Shown piece after piece: positions 43,726-52,835 of a DNA stretch of 64,000 nt. The stretch covers positions 7,853-71,852 of the forward strand of contig JBBTRU010000007.1 of the NCBI GenBank assembly GCA_038065015.1, written 5' to 3'. The notes under the pieces are model-generated. The model ran no database searches and was not told the DNA's origin. It saw only the letters and a list, made by a program, of their open reading frames with translations. Positions within the stretch are counted from its first letter, which is position 1; each line of letters starts with the position of its first letter. The translations under genes were made by a program, and so were the position numbers. Source of the DNA: CAIPSZ01 sp038065015 (GTDB lineage Bacteria > Patescibacteriota > Patescibacteriia > PEXW01).

Positions 43726-44628
43726 TTACACTCTCCGACGCAATTTCCAGTTATTCCACAAGACCAATAATGGTGCAGCGACGAAAATCGAAGAGTACGT
43801 TCCCGACGCTATCCCAATGAGCAAGACAAGCACAAAGTGTTTAATCGTGTCGCCACCAAAGAGGTAGAGGGCAAGGAGGATGAGGAGGGCGGTGAGGGAA
43901 GTATTAATTGAGCGAACAAGGGTTTGATTCAAACTTGCATTAACCACCTCTTCGTACGTCTTCCCTGCCGCAGCCTGAAGACGTTCACGAATGCGATCAT
44001 ACACCACAATGGTATCGTGCACAGAAAAGCCAAGAACCGTGAGTAAGGCAGTGACGAACAGCGCGTCAACTTCCAGATTGGCGAAGTGGCCAAGGACGGA
44101 AAATATTCCCACCACCATAACGATATCGTGCAAGAGCGCAACGATTGCACTCAAACCGTAGACCCACGACGGCACTGGGCCCCGTGACACCTTGCGAAAC
44201 GCGTAGGTTATGTAAAGCACGATGAGTATGAGCACTATGGAAATTGCCGTAATTGCTTTGCGTTGCAGTTCTGCGCCAATGGTGGGGCCAACAGTTTCGA
44301 AACTCTCCTCGACAACCTTAGAATCAAATTTCACAAAACCCTTCAGAATATTCTCACGTTGCTCATTGGTAATTATCGGCAATCGTAGGGCAAGCCCATG
44401 CTCCCCAACGGTTTGCAGACTTTGGTGTTCTATCCCAGTCTCGGCCACGGTTTTCGCAACGACCTCAACTGTTGGTATGGCGCTTGAAAACTCCAAACGC
44501 ATGAGAGTGCCGCCGGTAAAATCTATGCCTAAACGCAAACCCCAAATTGCAAAAGCAATGATTCCGGGAACCGTAAGGGCCAAGGAAAGGGCAAACAGGT
44601 AATTGCGTTTTTGAATGATTGCGTACAT
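43726..44628 (-). CDS. secF: Protein translocase subunit SecF
   Basis: A 300-residue protein with six membrane helices. It has GLRLGIDFTGGTLMRLEF in the first periplasmic part, SVHDTIVVYDRIRE in the middle and RSINTSLTALLILLALYLFGG near the C-terminus, all SecF signatures. With SecD it uses the proton-motive force to complete export. It starts three bases after secD. Confidence 0.96.
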   Translation of the reverse strand: MYAIIQKRNYLFALSLALTVPGIIAFAIWGLRLGIDFTGGTLMRLEFSSAIPTVEVVAKTVAETGIEHQSLQTVGEHGLALRLPIITNEQRENILKGFVKFDSKVVEESFETVGPTIGAELQRKAITAISIVLILIVLYITYAFRKVSRGPVPSWVYGLSAIVALLHDIVMVVGIFSVLGHFANLEVDALFVTALLTVLGFSVHDTIVVYDRIRERLQAAAGKTYEEVVNASLNQTLVRSINTSLTALLILLALYLFGGDTIKHFVLVLLIGIASGTYSSIFVAAPLLVLWNNWKLRRRV

Positions 44629-44631
44629 ATT

Positions 44632-46308
44632 TTACAAGCCAAACCAACGAGGGTGGCGCGCGTAGCGAGCGCCAGTAATGAGCCGCAGGAATGTTCGGGT
44701 GACGGTAATAGCCGAGAAAAGGCTAACCACAATACCAATGAGAAGGGTTATGGCAAAACCCTTAATGAGGCTGGAGCCAAACCAAATGAGAATGACGGAG
44801 GTGATAATACTTGAGGCGTTCGAATCACGGATCGACATCCAGGCCCGTTTAAAGCCCTCTTCAATAGCTGCTTCGAGCGGACGTCCGCTGCGGAGCTCTT
44901 CTTTTGTCCGTTCAAAAATGAGAATATTTGCGTCGAGGGCAATGCCAATAGAAAGGATGAAACCCGCAATGCCGGCTAGCGTGAGCGTGACCGGCCATAA
45001 TTTGAATACGGCGAGAACGATGAGCGTATACAGGATGAGTGCAAGTGAGGCAACCACCCCGGGTAGGCGGTAAAAAACTACCATGAAAAGAATGACGATG
45101 AGAATACCAAGGAGGCCAGCAAAAATACTCTTTTCAACAGAGGTGGCACCCAGGGTCGCCCCAACCGTTTGCTGGCTAACAAGCGTTATCGGTACAGGTA
45201 GCGCGCCGGCATTTAAACGTTTGGCTAAGTCTTTTGCATCTTTCAAGGTAAAGCTACCGCTGATAACGGCATTGCCGCCCGTGATTTCTTGGTTAACCGT
45301 TGGGTTGCTAATAATTTGACCATCGAGAAATATTGCAATGGTCTTGCCCACATTACGTTTGGTAAGCTCCGCAAACAATTTCGACCCTTCGCTGTTAAAC
45401 TGAAGGTTGACCTCTGGTTCGCCCGAAGTTTGATTAAAGCTTACGGCTGCACGTTCGAGCTGCTTGCCAGAAAGTCCCGTTTGCTTGAACTGCTGCGACG
45501 CATCGGCATTTTGCTGTAGCGCAAAAAGAATGTGCCGCCCGCGGACTTCCAAAATATCTTTTCCATCTTCTTTTACCGTCCGAGACTCCTCGCGTTTAAT
45601 AATGTGGTAGCCAAATGTGGTTTTCACCGGTTGGGCGGTTACTTCGCCATCTTTTAATTGATCAAAAAGTGCTTTCTCAAATTCCGGAACAAAAGTACCC
45701 CGCCGGGCAAACCCTAAGTCACCACCCTGCTGTTCATTTTTCGTCGCATCAGTATTGCTGGGATCGGCAGTGTTCTCGTTAGCGAGTTTTGCAAAATCCG
45801 CATTTGGCAGACGAGCTTGCACCGTTATTTCCTCTGCTTGTTTCTTTGTGGCTGCATCACTGGCTGCCTGAGCTTGCGTCGCTTCGGCAGTAGGCTTGGT
45901 ATTAGTATCCACCTCTTGGAATTCCAGTATGGGCGTATCGCCAATGAGCTTAATTGCCTGCGAGATATCCTTGACGCCAGCGAGCTCAACAATAATCCGC
46001 CAGCGTTCCCCTACCCGGCTCGTTTGCACCACCGGTTCAGAAACGCCAAAAGCATTTACCCGGCGCTCGATAACATCGCGTGCACTTTCTAAGGCTTGCG
46101 CCTGGTCAGCGCTACTCATGGCCGAAGTGTTTGCTTCGTATACTAAAGACGCCCCGCCACGTAAATCAAGGCCGAGCTTCAAATCGAATTGCCGGCTCAA
46201 GAATGGCAGTCGAGGCAGAAAACGTGCCGGGAGCGCAACATAAGCGACAACAATGCTTAGCGCTACAATGCCTCCGAAGGTAATCCAAACCCGTCGCCGT
46301 AAGGTCAT
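44632..46308 (-). CDS. secD: Protein translocase subunit SecD with inserted parvulin-like domain
   Basis: A 558-residue protein. LGLDLRGGASLVYE (about 46-58) and ERRVNAFGVSEP belong to the P1 region; TGLSGKQLERAAVSFN resumes at about residue 277; GIALDANILIFERTKEELRSG lies in the C-terminal membrane part. Residues about 150-265 do not belong to SecD but read like a parvulin isomerase: ADFAKLANENTADPS, GGDLGFARRGTFVPEF and FGYHIIKREES. The strand VRGRHILF, normally first in parvulins, comes last here. It should help folding of emerging substrates, which is inference. The gene is transcribed from its own leaderless-type promoter. Confidence 0.95.
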   Translation of the reverse strand: MTLRRRVWITFGGIVALSIVVAYVALPARFLPRLPFLSRQFDLKLGLDLRGGASLVYEANTSAMSSADQAQALESARDVIERRVNAFGVSEPVVQTSRVGERWRIIVELAGVKDISQAIKLIGDTPILEFQEVDTNTKPTAEATQAQAASDAATKKQAEEITVQARLPNADFAKLANENTADPSNTDATKNEQQGGDLGFARRGTFVPEFEKALFDQLKDGEVTAQPVKTTFGYHIIKREESRTVKEDGKDILEVRGRHILFALQQNADASQQFKQTGLSGKQLERAAVSFNQTSGEPEVNLQFNSEGSKLFAELTKRNVGKTIAIFLDGQIISNPTVNQEITGGNAVISGSFTLKDAKDLAKRLNAGALPVPITLVSQQTVGATLGATSVEKSIFAGLLGILIVILFMVVFYRLPGVVASLALILYTLIVLAVFKLWPVTLTLAGIAGFILSIGIALDANILIFERTKEELRSGRPLEAAIEEGFKRAWMSIRDSNASSIITSVILIWFGSSLIKGFAITLLIGIVVSLFSAITVTRTFLRLITGARYARHPRWFGL

Positions 46309-46314
46309 GGGCGC

Positions 46315-46343
46315 AATGTAGCATCCGAACTTTAGCTTGGCAA
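46315..46343 (-). promoter_or_regulatory. Leaderless-type promoter of secDF
   Basis: On the minus strand: TTGCCA (46343-46338), a 17-base spacer and TACATT (46320-46315), six bases before the secD ATG at 46308. Confidence 0.65.
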
Positions 46344-46362
46344 GATCGTTTCGGGGTGCAAC

Positions 46363-47733
46363 TTAATCCACCACTTGGACTTTCGTCCCCACGGCGGTCC
46401 AAGCAAACACCTGCTTCGATTCAGCCGGCGAGAGTCGAATGCAGCCATGAGAAACGCGGCGGCCGAGGTGGTTGACGCCTTCGTAGTAAATGCCGCCGTT
46501 CTTCAATCGCCAGTATGGCAGCGAATGTATGCCGTAGGCCCCATCGGGGGTAATTGCCATCCAGTTATCCATGTACAAGGCGTACTTACGAGAGTATGCC
46601 GTGGTAATTTTATTTTTCACTTGATGATTTCCCAAGGGCGTCGGCATTGACCACTTCCCGGTAGACACCACGTGCGTCGCCACGAGGGTATTGCCAATGT
46701 AGCGGTACATGCGCTGGTCGGAGATATCAACAACTATACGCTTTTCACCAGCCGGAACCTCAGCCGGGTTTGCTACGACAATTACCTCCAGAGCGTCATC
46801 GGCGTCTGCGTTGAGTGCCACCGCATTCACCTCCCCAGAGTACTGCTTGCCAAATGGGTAGAAGTGAATATCCGTCACCGTCCCAGTCTCGGTGTAGCTC
46901 GTCACTTGCGAGCCTGTACTCGCCGCCGTGCCGAGGAGGATTGCACCGGAGAGTTGCGCAGCTATGTGCACGCTTGCGGTTTGGATTTTCTTTATTGCAA
47001 AACTCGAAGCCACGACTCCATTGGTACCGAAAACTTTCACTGGACTGTTTTTTGTTCTTGTCGCGGTCACAATTTCTACAGTGCCATCACCGTTTGTATC
47101 CCCAGCAAACACTCGCACGCCGCCGCGCTCGGTAGCAGCGTACGCTAAAAATTGGTGCAATTTTTTACCTTGCCCAGTAAATGCAACAACAAATGGCCCA
47201 CCCCCTGGCCCGGCGCCGGTAATGATATCAGCTACGCCGTTGGCATCAGCATCAGCGACAGTCAAATTAACTCCGCCGCGAAAACCCTTGCCAAAAGCCA
47301 AGAAGGCATTCGTGCGCCGCCCAGTGGCGGTATGTACGCGCACCTCTGGGGTGGTACCTTTGCCAAAGCTGGTTATAATCTCCGGAATACCGTCACCGGT
47401 AACATCCCCTACCGCCACATGGACTGCCGGCGTGCCGTGAACATTGCCAAGGGCAATGGTTCGAATAACTGAACCATCTAGCCGAAGCACGCGGACGCTG
47501 GGTTTTTGCCCGGCCGGTGAACCAATAATGAGTTCCGATACCCCATCGAGGCCAAGGTCCGCTACGGCAATACTCGCCCCTTGCGGGATATTCTTCAGCT
47601 GCCGAATAATCTTTCCGTTTGCTTCGTAGAGTGCGGATACAGGTGTTGCAGCATGGGCTGACGCCGCTGCTCCAAAACCGCCCGCGAGTGCTACGAGCAA
47701 AATGCATAAGCGAAAATGCATTCTTTCTTGCAT
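46363..47733 (-). CDS. L,D-transpeptidase (YkuD) with FG-GAP repeats
   Basis: A 456-residue secreted protein. A signal peptide ends near SAHAATP. About 270 residues of FG-GAP/VCBS-type repeats follow, with calcium-binding-like loops DVTGDGIPE, DADANGVAD and DTNGDGTVE. The C-terminal YkuD domain has GIHSLPYW and the catalytic SHGCIRLS motif. It would form 3-3 crosslinks in peptidoglycan or attach proteins to it; the propeller may hold a partner on the surface. The ATG at 47733 is chosen for the signal peptide; 47721 is an alternative. Confidence 0.92.
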   Translation of the reverse strand: MQERMHFRLCILLVALAGGFGAAASAHAATPVSALYEANGKIIRQLKNIPQGASIAVADLGLDGVSELIIGSPAGQKPSVRVLRLDGSVIRTIALGNVHGTPAVHVAVGDVTGDGIPEIITSFGKGTTPEVRVHTATGRRTNAFLAFGKGFRGGVNLTVADADANGVADIITGAGPGGGPFVVAFTGQGKKLHQFLAYAATERGGVRVFAGDTNGDGTVEIVTATRTKNSPVKVFGTNGVVASSFAIKKIQTASVHIAAQLSGAILLGTAASTGSQVTSYTETGTVTDIHFYPFGKQYSGEVNAVALNADADDALEVIVVANPAEVPAGEKRIVVDISDQRMYRYIGNTLVATHVVSTGKWSMPTPLGNHQVKNKITTAYSRKYALYMDNWMAITPDGAYGIHSLPYWRLKNGGIYYEGVNHLGRRVSHGCIRLSPAESKQVFAWTAVGTKVQVVD

Positions 47734-47764
47734 AAATATTGGTTTATTTTTGATTTCTGCACTT

Positions 47765-47793
47765 AGTGTAACACAAAAAAGACTTTTCGTCAA
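47765..47793 (-). promoter_or_regulatory. Promoter of the L,D-transpeptidase gene
   Basis: On the minus strand: TTGACG (47793-47788), a 17-base spacer and TACACT (47770-47765). The leader before the ATG at 47733 is about 25 bases. It starts shortly after the secA stop. Confidence 0.6.
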
Positions 47794-47806
47794 CTTTCTC
47801 TGCTCA

Positions 47807-50500
47807 TTATTCAGCCCCGTGGCACTTCTTGTACTTCTTCCCGCTCCCGCACGGACAAAGATCGTTCCGCCCAATTTTTTGATTTGCGAAAGGGTTTGTA
47901 GCAGTGCTGTTGGACTGTACTGCAACATCGGCACTATCGCTCGCTTCTTTTGCCGGTGCGGTTAAGGTGACATTTTTCGGCTGCTGTACGGTCGGCGTGG
48001 ACACAACGTTAGCTTTGAATATTGCGTGGACCAGTTGCGAACGAAGGGCATTGAGCATGTGGCTAAAAAGTATAAAGGCTTCTTTTTTGTACTCGACCAG
48101 GGGGTCGCGCTGGCCGTAGCCGCGCAAACCAATCCCTTGGCGTAAGTGGTCCATGAGCGAGAGGTGTTCGATCCAGAGCGTATCGATAATACGTAACTCA
48201 ACCGCGCGTTCAACCAGGCGCATGAGCGGCTGACTTTGATTCTGCGCTTGTCGCCCAGCTGGTGACGAATTCACCTGCTGTTCCAGTTGACCGTAGGCAT
48301 CGATGAGTAACTTTTGCAAGTGCTCGGAAATGGCGTGGCGCGCGCTGGCGGTGGTACTGACATCCGCCGTACCTTTTCGAAATTCTTCAAGCTTGAGTCG
48401 AGCTTGCAGCGGGATGGGAAAAATTGCATCAACGGATTCATACACTTCGTCCATATTCCATTCGGTTTCCCGCTCGGTAGACGTATGCGTGGACACAATC
48501 TGCTCAATCTCTTCACCAACGGCTTTCAGGATGATGTCCCGGCGACCTGATTCGGCTTGCAGGCTAAACACGACCGATCGTCTGCGCGTGTACATGACTT
48601 CGCGATGCTTGTTGATGACGTCGTCATACTCCACGAGGTGCTTGCGGATGTCGAAGTTATGGCCTTCAACTTTTTTCTGCGCCCCCTCAATAGACCGGGA
48701 AATCATCTTGTTCTCAATAGGCATTTCATCCGGCACCCCCAGGCGTTCCATCAGCGACTTCACCCGGTCGCCACCGAAAATCCGCATGAGGTCATCTTCC
48801 AGAGAGAGGAAGAATTGCGAAGAACCCGGATCGCCTTGGCGCCCGGCCCGCCCACGAAGCTGGTTATCAATGCGGCGCGATTCGTGACGCTCGGTGCCAA
48901 TAACATGCAAGCCGCCAAGGGCGCGGACTTTTTCTGCAGCCTCGGGTATAACCGGCGTCCCGCCCAAAATAATGTCGACCCCTCGACCGGCCATGTTCGT
49001 GGCAACCGTTACCCCGCCAATTTTTCCCGCTTGGGAAATAATCGCGGCTTCTTTCTCATGATTTTTTGCATTGAGTAACTGGTGCGGAATACCTTCGCGA
49101 TCGAGTAGCGTAGAAAGCATTTCGTTCTTGGCAATGGAAATTGTGCCAATGAGCACGGGTTGGCCGAGCTCGTGACGTACTTTTACATCCCGCACAATGG
49201 CATCGTACTTTGCGGTTTCGGTTTTATAGACTGTGTCGGGTACGTCTTTACGAACCATTGGGCGGTTCGTTGGTATCGTAACGACTTCCAGTTCGTAGAT
49301 TTTTGAAAATTCTTCCGCTTCGGTAGAGGCCGTGCCGGTCATACCGCTGAGTTTTTCGTACATGCGGAAAAAATTCTGGAACGTAATGGTTGCCAGAGTT
49401 TGAGATTCCTGCTTAATTTCCACCTTTTCTTTTGCCTCGATTGCCTGGTGCAACCCCTCGGAGTAACGCCGGCCAAACATCATACGACCGGTAAATTCAT
49501 CAACAATGACAATTTCCCCTTCGCGCACCACGTAGTCTTTGTCTTTTTTAAATAGGGCGTGGGCCTTTAAAGCCTGTTCGATGTGGTGCACCATTTCGAC
49601 TCCGCCAGCTTCGTAGATATTCTTCACATTGAGCCAACCTTCAATTTTGGAAATGCCTTGCTCGGTGAGGGTGGAGGCGCGAAGTTTTTCGTCGATATTG
49701 TAGTCATTCCCCTCTTCCAGCCTTTGCACTATCTCCGCAAACTTGTAGTACTGCTCGCTCGGGGTTGCGCTGGGACCGGAAATAATCAGCGGCGTGCGAG
49801 CTTCGTCTATGAGAATCGAGTCAACTTCGTCAACAATGGCGTAGGTGAGGTCGCGCTGTACAACGTACTGCTGGTCGGGCACCATGTTATCCCGTAAGTA
49901 ATCGAAGCCGTACTCATTATTCGTTCCGTAGGTTATATCGGCCAGGTAGGCTTCGGGCCGGGTAACCGGTCGAAGGCCTTTTGCGGTATCATCGCCTTCA
50001 ATCTTTGGGTCAACCACAAACGCTGCCTCATGCTGAATGACGCCAACGGAAAGACCGAGAAAATTGTAGATTTGTCCCATCCAGCGTGCATCACGCTTGG
50101 CCAGGTAGTCATTCACGGTCACCACGTGCACGCCCTTTCCCGCCACTGCATTTAAATAGGCGGGCAAGGTCGCCACAAGCGTTTTTCCTTCACCGGTTCG
50201 CATTTCAGAAATTTTTCCCTGGTGCAGTACAATGCCGCCAATAAGCTGCACATCAAAATGCCGCTGGCCTATGGTCCGGCGCGCAGCTTCACGAACCATT
50301 GCAAAAGCTTCTGGCAAAAGTGCATCGAGGGTTTCGCCTTTGGTATACCGATTGTACAACACCTTTGTCTGAGCCGGGAAATCAGCGGCGGAGAGCTTTT
50401 GCATCCTTGGCTCCAAAGCATTTATCTGGCTAACAATGCTTCGCAAGCCGTCAACGGCGCGTTTATTCGGATCCCCAAAGATTTTGCTTAACATTGCCAT
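47807..50500 (-). CDS. secA: Preprotein translocase ATPase SecA
   Basis: An 897-residue motor protein. The N-terminal region has MRTGEGKTLVATLPAYLNA (Walker A) and VDEVDSILIDEARTPLIISG (Walker B); NMAGRGVDIILGG and RRIDNQLRGRAGRQGDPGSS lie in the second nucleotide-binding domain. The C-terminus ends in the SEC-C zinc motif (CPCGSGKKYKKCH). It drives preproteins through SecYEG. Together with secD, secF and the folding enzymes it makes this stretch export-centred. hpf lies 41 bases upstream. Confidence 0.98.
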   Translation of the reverse strand: MAMLSKIFGDPNKRAVDGLRSIVSQINALEPRMQKLSAADFPAQTKVLYNRYTKGETLDALLPEAFAMVREAARRTIGQRHFDVQLIGGIVLHQGKISEMRTGEGKTLVATLPAYLNAVAGKGVHVVTVNDYLAKRDARWMGQIYNFLGLSVGVIQHEAAFVVDPKIEGDDTAKGLRPVTRPEAYLADITYGTNNEYGFDYLRDNMVPDQQYVVQRDLTYAIVDEVDSILIDEARTPLIISGPSATPSEQYYKFAEIVQRLEEGNDYNIDEKLRASTLTEQGISKIEGWLNVKNIYEAGGVEMVHHIEQALKAHALFKKDKDYVVREGEIVIVDEFTGRMMFGRRYSEGLHQAIEAKEKVEIKQESQTLATITFQNFFRMYEKLSGMTGTASTEAEEFSKIYELEVVTIPTNRPMVRKDVPDTVYKTETAKYDAIVRDVKVRHELGQPVLIGTISIAKNEMLSTLLDREGIPHQLLNAKNHEKEAAIISQAGKIGGVTVATNMAGRGVDIILGGTPVIPEAAEKVRALGGLHVIGTERHESRRIDNQLRGRAGRQGDPGSSQFFLSLEDDLMRIFGGDRVKSLMERLGVPDEMPIENKMISRSIEGAQKKVEGHNFDIRKHLVEYDDVINKHREVMYTRRRSVVFSLQAESGRRDIILKAVGEEIEQIVSTHTSTERETEWNMDEVYESVDAIFPIPLQARLKLEEFRKGTADVSTTASARHAISEHLQKLLIDAYGQLEQQVNSSPAGRQAQNQSQPLMRLVERAVELRIIDTLWIEHLSLMDHLRQGIGLRGYGQRDPLVEYKKEAFILFSHMLNALRSQLVHAIFKANVVSTPTVQQPKNVTLTAPAKEASDSADVAVQSNSTATNPFANQKIGRNDLCPCGSGKKYKKCHGAE

Positions 50501-50541
50501 AGCGTCTGCCTATCTTCACATCCAATGCGAAAATGTGCAAG

Positions 50542-50865
50542 TTAGGCCAAACCGTGGTGCCCGGCGCGCTTCGACATCCAGCGTTCTTTGGCATCGCGCA
50601 GTTGCCGCTCCAGCTTTTCCACGCAGAGGTCGATTGCCTCGTGCATTTCGCTGGCCTTTTCACCGGCTTTGTAGGTGCGCCCGCGCCATATAGCCGAACC
50701 TTCAACCCGGCACACTTGGCCGTGTTTCTTGTTATGATCGACATCGAGCATGACTTTTATTTCTGCTACGGGTTCCCGACTCAAGCGGGTGAGGGCACCG
50801 AACTTCTGCTCGACATACGTTTTTAACGAAGGGGTAAGTTTAAAATCCTTGCCAGAGATAATCAT
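50542..50865 (-). CDS. hpf: Ribosome hibernation promoting factor, short form
   Basis: A 107-residue protein of the HPF/RaiA family: MIISGKDFKLTPSLKTYVEQKF, a central beta sheet, and the C-terminal helix EAIDLCVEKLERQLRDAK. It lacks the dimerisation domain of long HPF. It binds the 30S decoding region and silences idle ribosomes. It starts inside the murB stop (ATGA overlap). Confidence 0.93.
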   Translation of the reverse strand: MIISGKDFKLTPSLKTYVEQKFGALTRLSREPVAEIKVMLDVDHNKKHGQVCRVEGSAIWRGRTYKAGEKASEMHEAIDLCVEKLERQLRDAKERWMSKRAGHHGLA

Positions 50866-51782
50866 ACATTTGTGGGGTTAGCAGACTCGAAGCCGAGGTA
50901 GCGAATTTCTTCTTCCAACTGCACGCCAAATTGGTCGCGTACTTGCTGCTTAATGAAGCTGATGAGAATAATGATATCTTCGGCGGTTGCCGTTCCCGTA
51001 TTGACGATAAAATTTGCGTGGTCTACAGAAACCATTGCCCCGCCAATTTTCTTACCTTTCAAGCCCGCGTCTTGGATGAGTTTGCCGGCATGGTTACCAA
51101 CCGGGTTCTTAAAAACACACCCCGCGCACCACGCCCCTTTCGGTTGCCAACCTCGGCGGTTTAAGGCTTCTTTCATACGCGCCTGAATTTCGCTGGGTGC
51201 AGCTGGCTGTAATTGGAGCTTGCCCGCTAGGATAATGTCCTGGCTATATTTAAAGCGGGTGTAGCGGTACGAAACGTCTATATCTTTACGCGCACTGCGT
51301 CGTAGCTCGCCCGACGGGTTCAGGTACAGGATTTCGGTAGCAAGCTCCGTGACCCCATGGCCGCCCGTACCTGCATTGCCCGCAAGCGCCCCGCCAAAGG
51401 AGCCTGGAATGCCGACGGCAAATTCCAAACCACCGTACCCTTTGCCAATGGCAGCACGGATGACCCGGCTCAAGGTCACGCCCGCATCCGCATCGATGCT
51501 GCCGTCTTCGTGCACCTCGCCCCGTTGCGAGTCGAGCAGGATGATGAGGCCGTGAAAACCTTGGTCGGCGACGAGGGTATTACTGCCCCCACCAAGCGCG
51601 GCAACCGGTAACCCGGCTTCGCGGGCCAACTTCGCTGCGGTTTGTATAACCGAAGTATCATTGGTTTTCAAAAGGAAGGCGGCTGGGCCGCAAACAGTAA
51701 AGGTCGTGTACTTCGACAAGGGTTCGTCGAGGAGCACACCTGGTACGGCAGCGAGTTTTTCTAATTGGGCAACGTTTGACAT
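50862..51782 (-). CDS. murB: UDP-N-acetylenolpyruvoylglucosamine reductase MurB
   Basis: A 306-residue FAD enzyme. The FAD domain has LGGGSNTLVAD and GIPGSFGGALAGNAG, SYRYTRFK holds the substrate Arg, and the C-terminus has the conserved EEEIRYLG. The catalytic position that is usually Ser (GSxFKNP) is Cys222 in GCVFKNP. It makes UDP-MurNAc. It is followed by hpf and secA, and diverges from the unknown gene at 51843. Confidence 0.95.
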   Translation of the reverse strand: MSNVAQLEKLAAVPGVLLDEPLSKYTTFTVCGPAAFLLKTNDTSVIQTAAKLAREAGLPVAALGGGSNTLVADQGFHGLIILLDSQRGEVHEDGSIDADAGVTLSRVIRAAIGKGYGGLEFAVGIPGSFGGALAGNAGTGGHGVTELATEILYLNPSGELRRSARKDIDVSYRYTRFKYSQDIILAGKLQLQPAAPSEIQARMKEALNRRGWQPKGAWCAGCVFKNPVGNHAGKLIQDAGLKGKKIGGAMVSVDHANFIVNTGTATAEDIIILISFIKQQVRDQFGVQLEEEIRYLGFESANPTNV

Positions 51783-51803
51783 GCAGCGTTAATAGTTTAT
51801 ACT
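51776..51803 (+). promoter_or_regulatory. Promoter region between murB and the unknown membrane protein
   Basis: TTGACA at 51776-51781, a 16-base spacer and TATACT at 51798-51803 drive the + gene, which also has a strong ribosome-binding site AAGGAG (51831-51836), rare in this window. ATAGT-N4-ACTAT (51793-51806) is an inverted repeat centred on the -10 box. The minus strand carries TATAGT in the same place, so the murB promoter may overlap back-to-back. Confidence 0.55.
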
Positions 51804-51842
51804 ATAGCGCAATTTAGAAAAACACCAAAAAAGGAGAATATC

Positions 51843-52835
51843 GTGCTTTGGCAATATATTGAACAACTACGCAGTGCCGCGGAAATATTTTTTCGTGCGC
51901 ATGGCATGTACGTGCTTATCGCTTTCGGCGCTGGCATGCTACTGACGTTTCTGACGAGTGAGTATCTGGGCTTTAACCTGATGCGCTACGTTTCGCAACT
52001 GGTCCGGCTATCCAGAAACGAAGGGGTCGACATCGAAGCGTCCTCGTGGCTGCGGTCCAGAAAGATCCGGATCCGATTGGTTATCCAACCGCCCAGAGGT
52101 TTGGTACTCCAAGCGCCCGGGGCAAGAGCGAAAACTGCAACGACAGAAACATTTTCACCAGATACCAAAGGCAAGCAGTACTACTACTTCCCAGAAAATG
52201 TTTCAAAAGAGATGCCGGTAGGCATTGCTTTTCCAGAATATGTGGATTTGGTCTTTGGCAATCCGCCAAAACTCCAATTACAACTTCGTGTTCACCGTGT
52301 CCTAAGCCCGCTCGCTGGGATTTGGGAGCCTGCGGTGGTAGAAGATACCACTGGATATACGCGTGAGGCTTTTAAAAGCTATTGGAAGAAAGGGTACCGT
52401 AACCTATACATGAATGACTACGTACCAGAAAAAGCAATAATTGGTACGGTTCGGCCGAAGAATATTTTCGGAAAGCCTCACCCTATTGTCGCACCGCACA
52501 GTGGATTCGTCTTGCAGTTTGGCGCCCAGCGGTACACACGAATTGCTGCACAAGCGAATACTATACTCATTGGCAGTCCGGAATCGCTTGGAGAAGTGCG
52601 CAACCCCAAGCTGCCTGGAACGCTGATCTATCCAGAGGGTAAAGATTCCCCAGTCGGTCGGGTAGTCGATAAGGACGAAGTGATCGCATATGTTGAATCA
52701 CTTGGCCATCCCGAACCGATAACTGTTCCCGCAATCGCGATTGTGCTCCAACAGCATGTCCAGCACAAAGCCGGCGTAGGGTTCAACGATTTGCTCTTTA
52801 CCTACGCAGTACTCGAACCCGCATCCTCAAGTTAA
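51843..52835 (+). CDS. Membrane-anchored protein of unknown function
   Basis: A 330-residue protein. A single N-terminal membrane segment (about residues 20-40) is followed by a soluble, apparently cytoplasmic domain of about 280 residues with mixed alpha/beta character and no motif I recognise. Notable segments are IRLVIQPPRGLVLQAPG and IIGTVRPKNIFGKPHPI. The start codon is GTG, supported by AAGGAG seven bases upstream. It is the only + strand gene between two minus-strand wall clusters. The C-terminus overlaps murC by four bases. No function can be assigned. Confidence 0.7.
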   Translation: MLWQYIEQLRSAAEIFFRAHGMYVLIAFGAGMLLTFLTSEYLGFNLMRYVSQLVRLSRNEGVDIEASSWLRSRKIRIRLVIQPPRGLVLQAPGARAKTATTETFSPDTKGKQYYYFPENVSKEMPVGIAFPEYVDLVFGNPPKLQLQLRVHRVLSPLAGIWEPAVVEDTTGYTREAFKSYWKKGYRNLYMNDYVPEKAIIGTVRPKNIFGKPHPIVAPHSGFVLQFGAQRYTRIAAQANTILIGSPESLGEVRNPKLPGTLIYPEGKDSPVGRVVDKDEVIAYVESLGHPEPITVPAIAIVLQQHVQHKAGVGFNDLLFTYAVLEPASSS

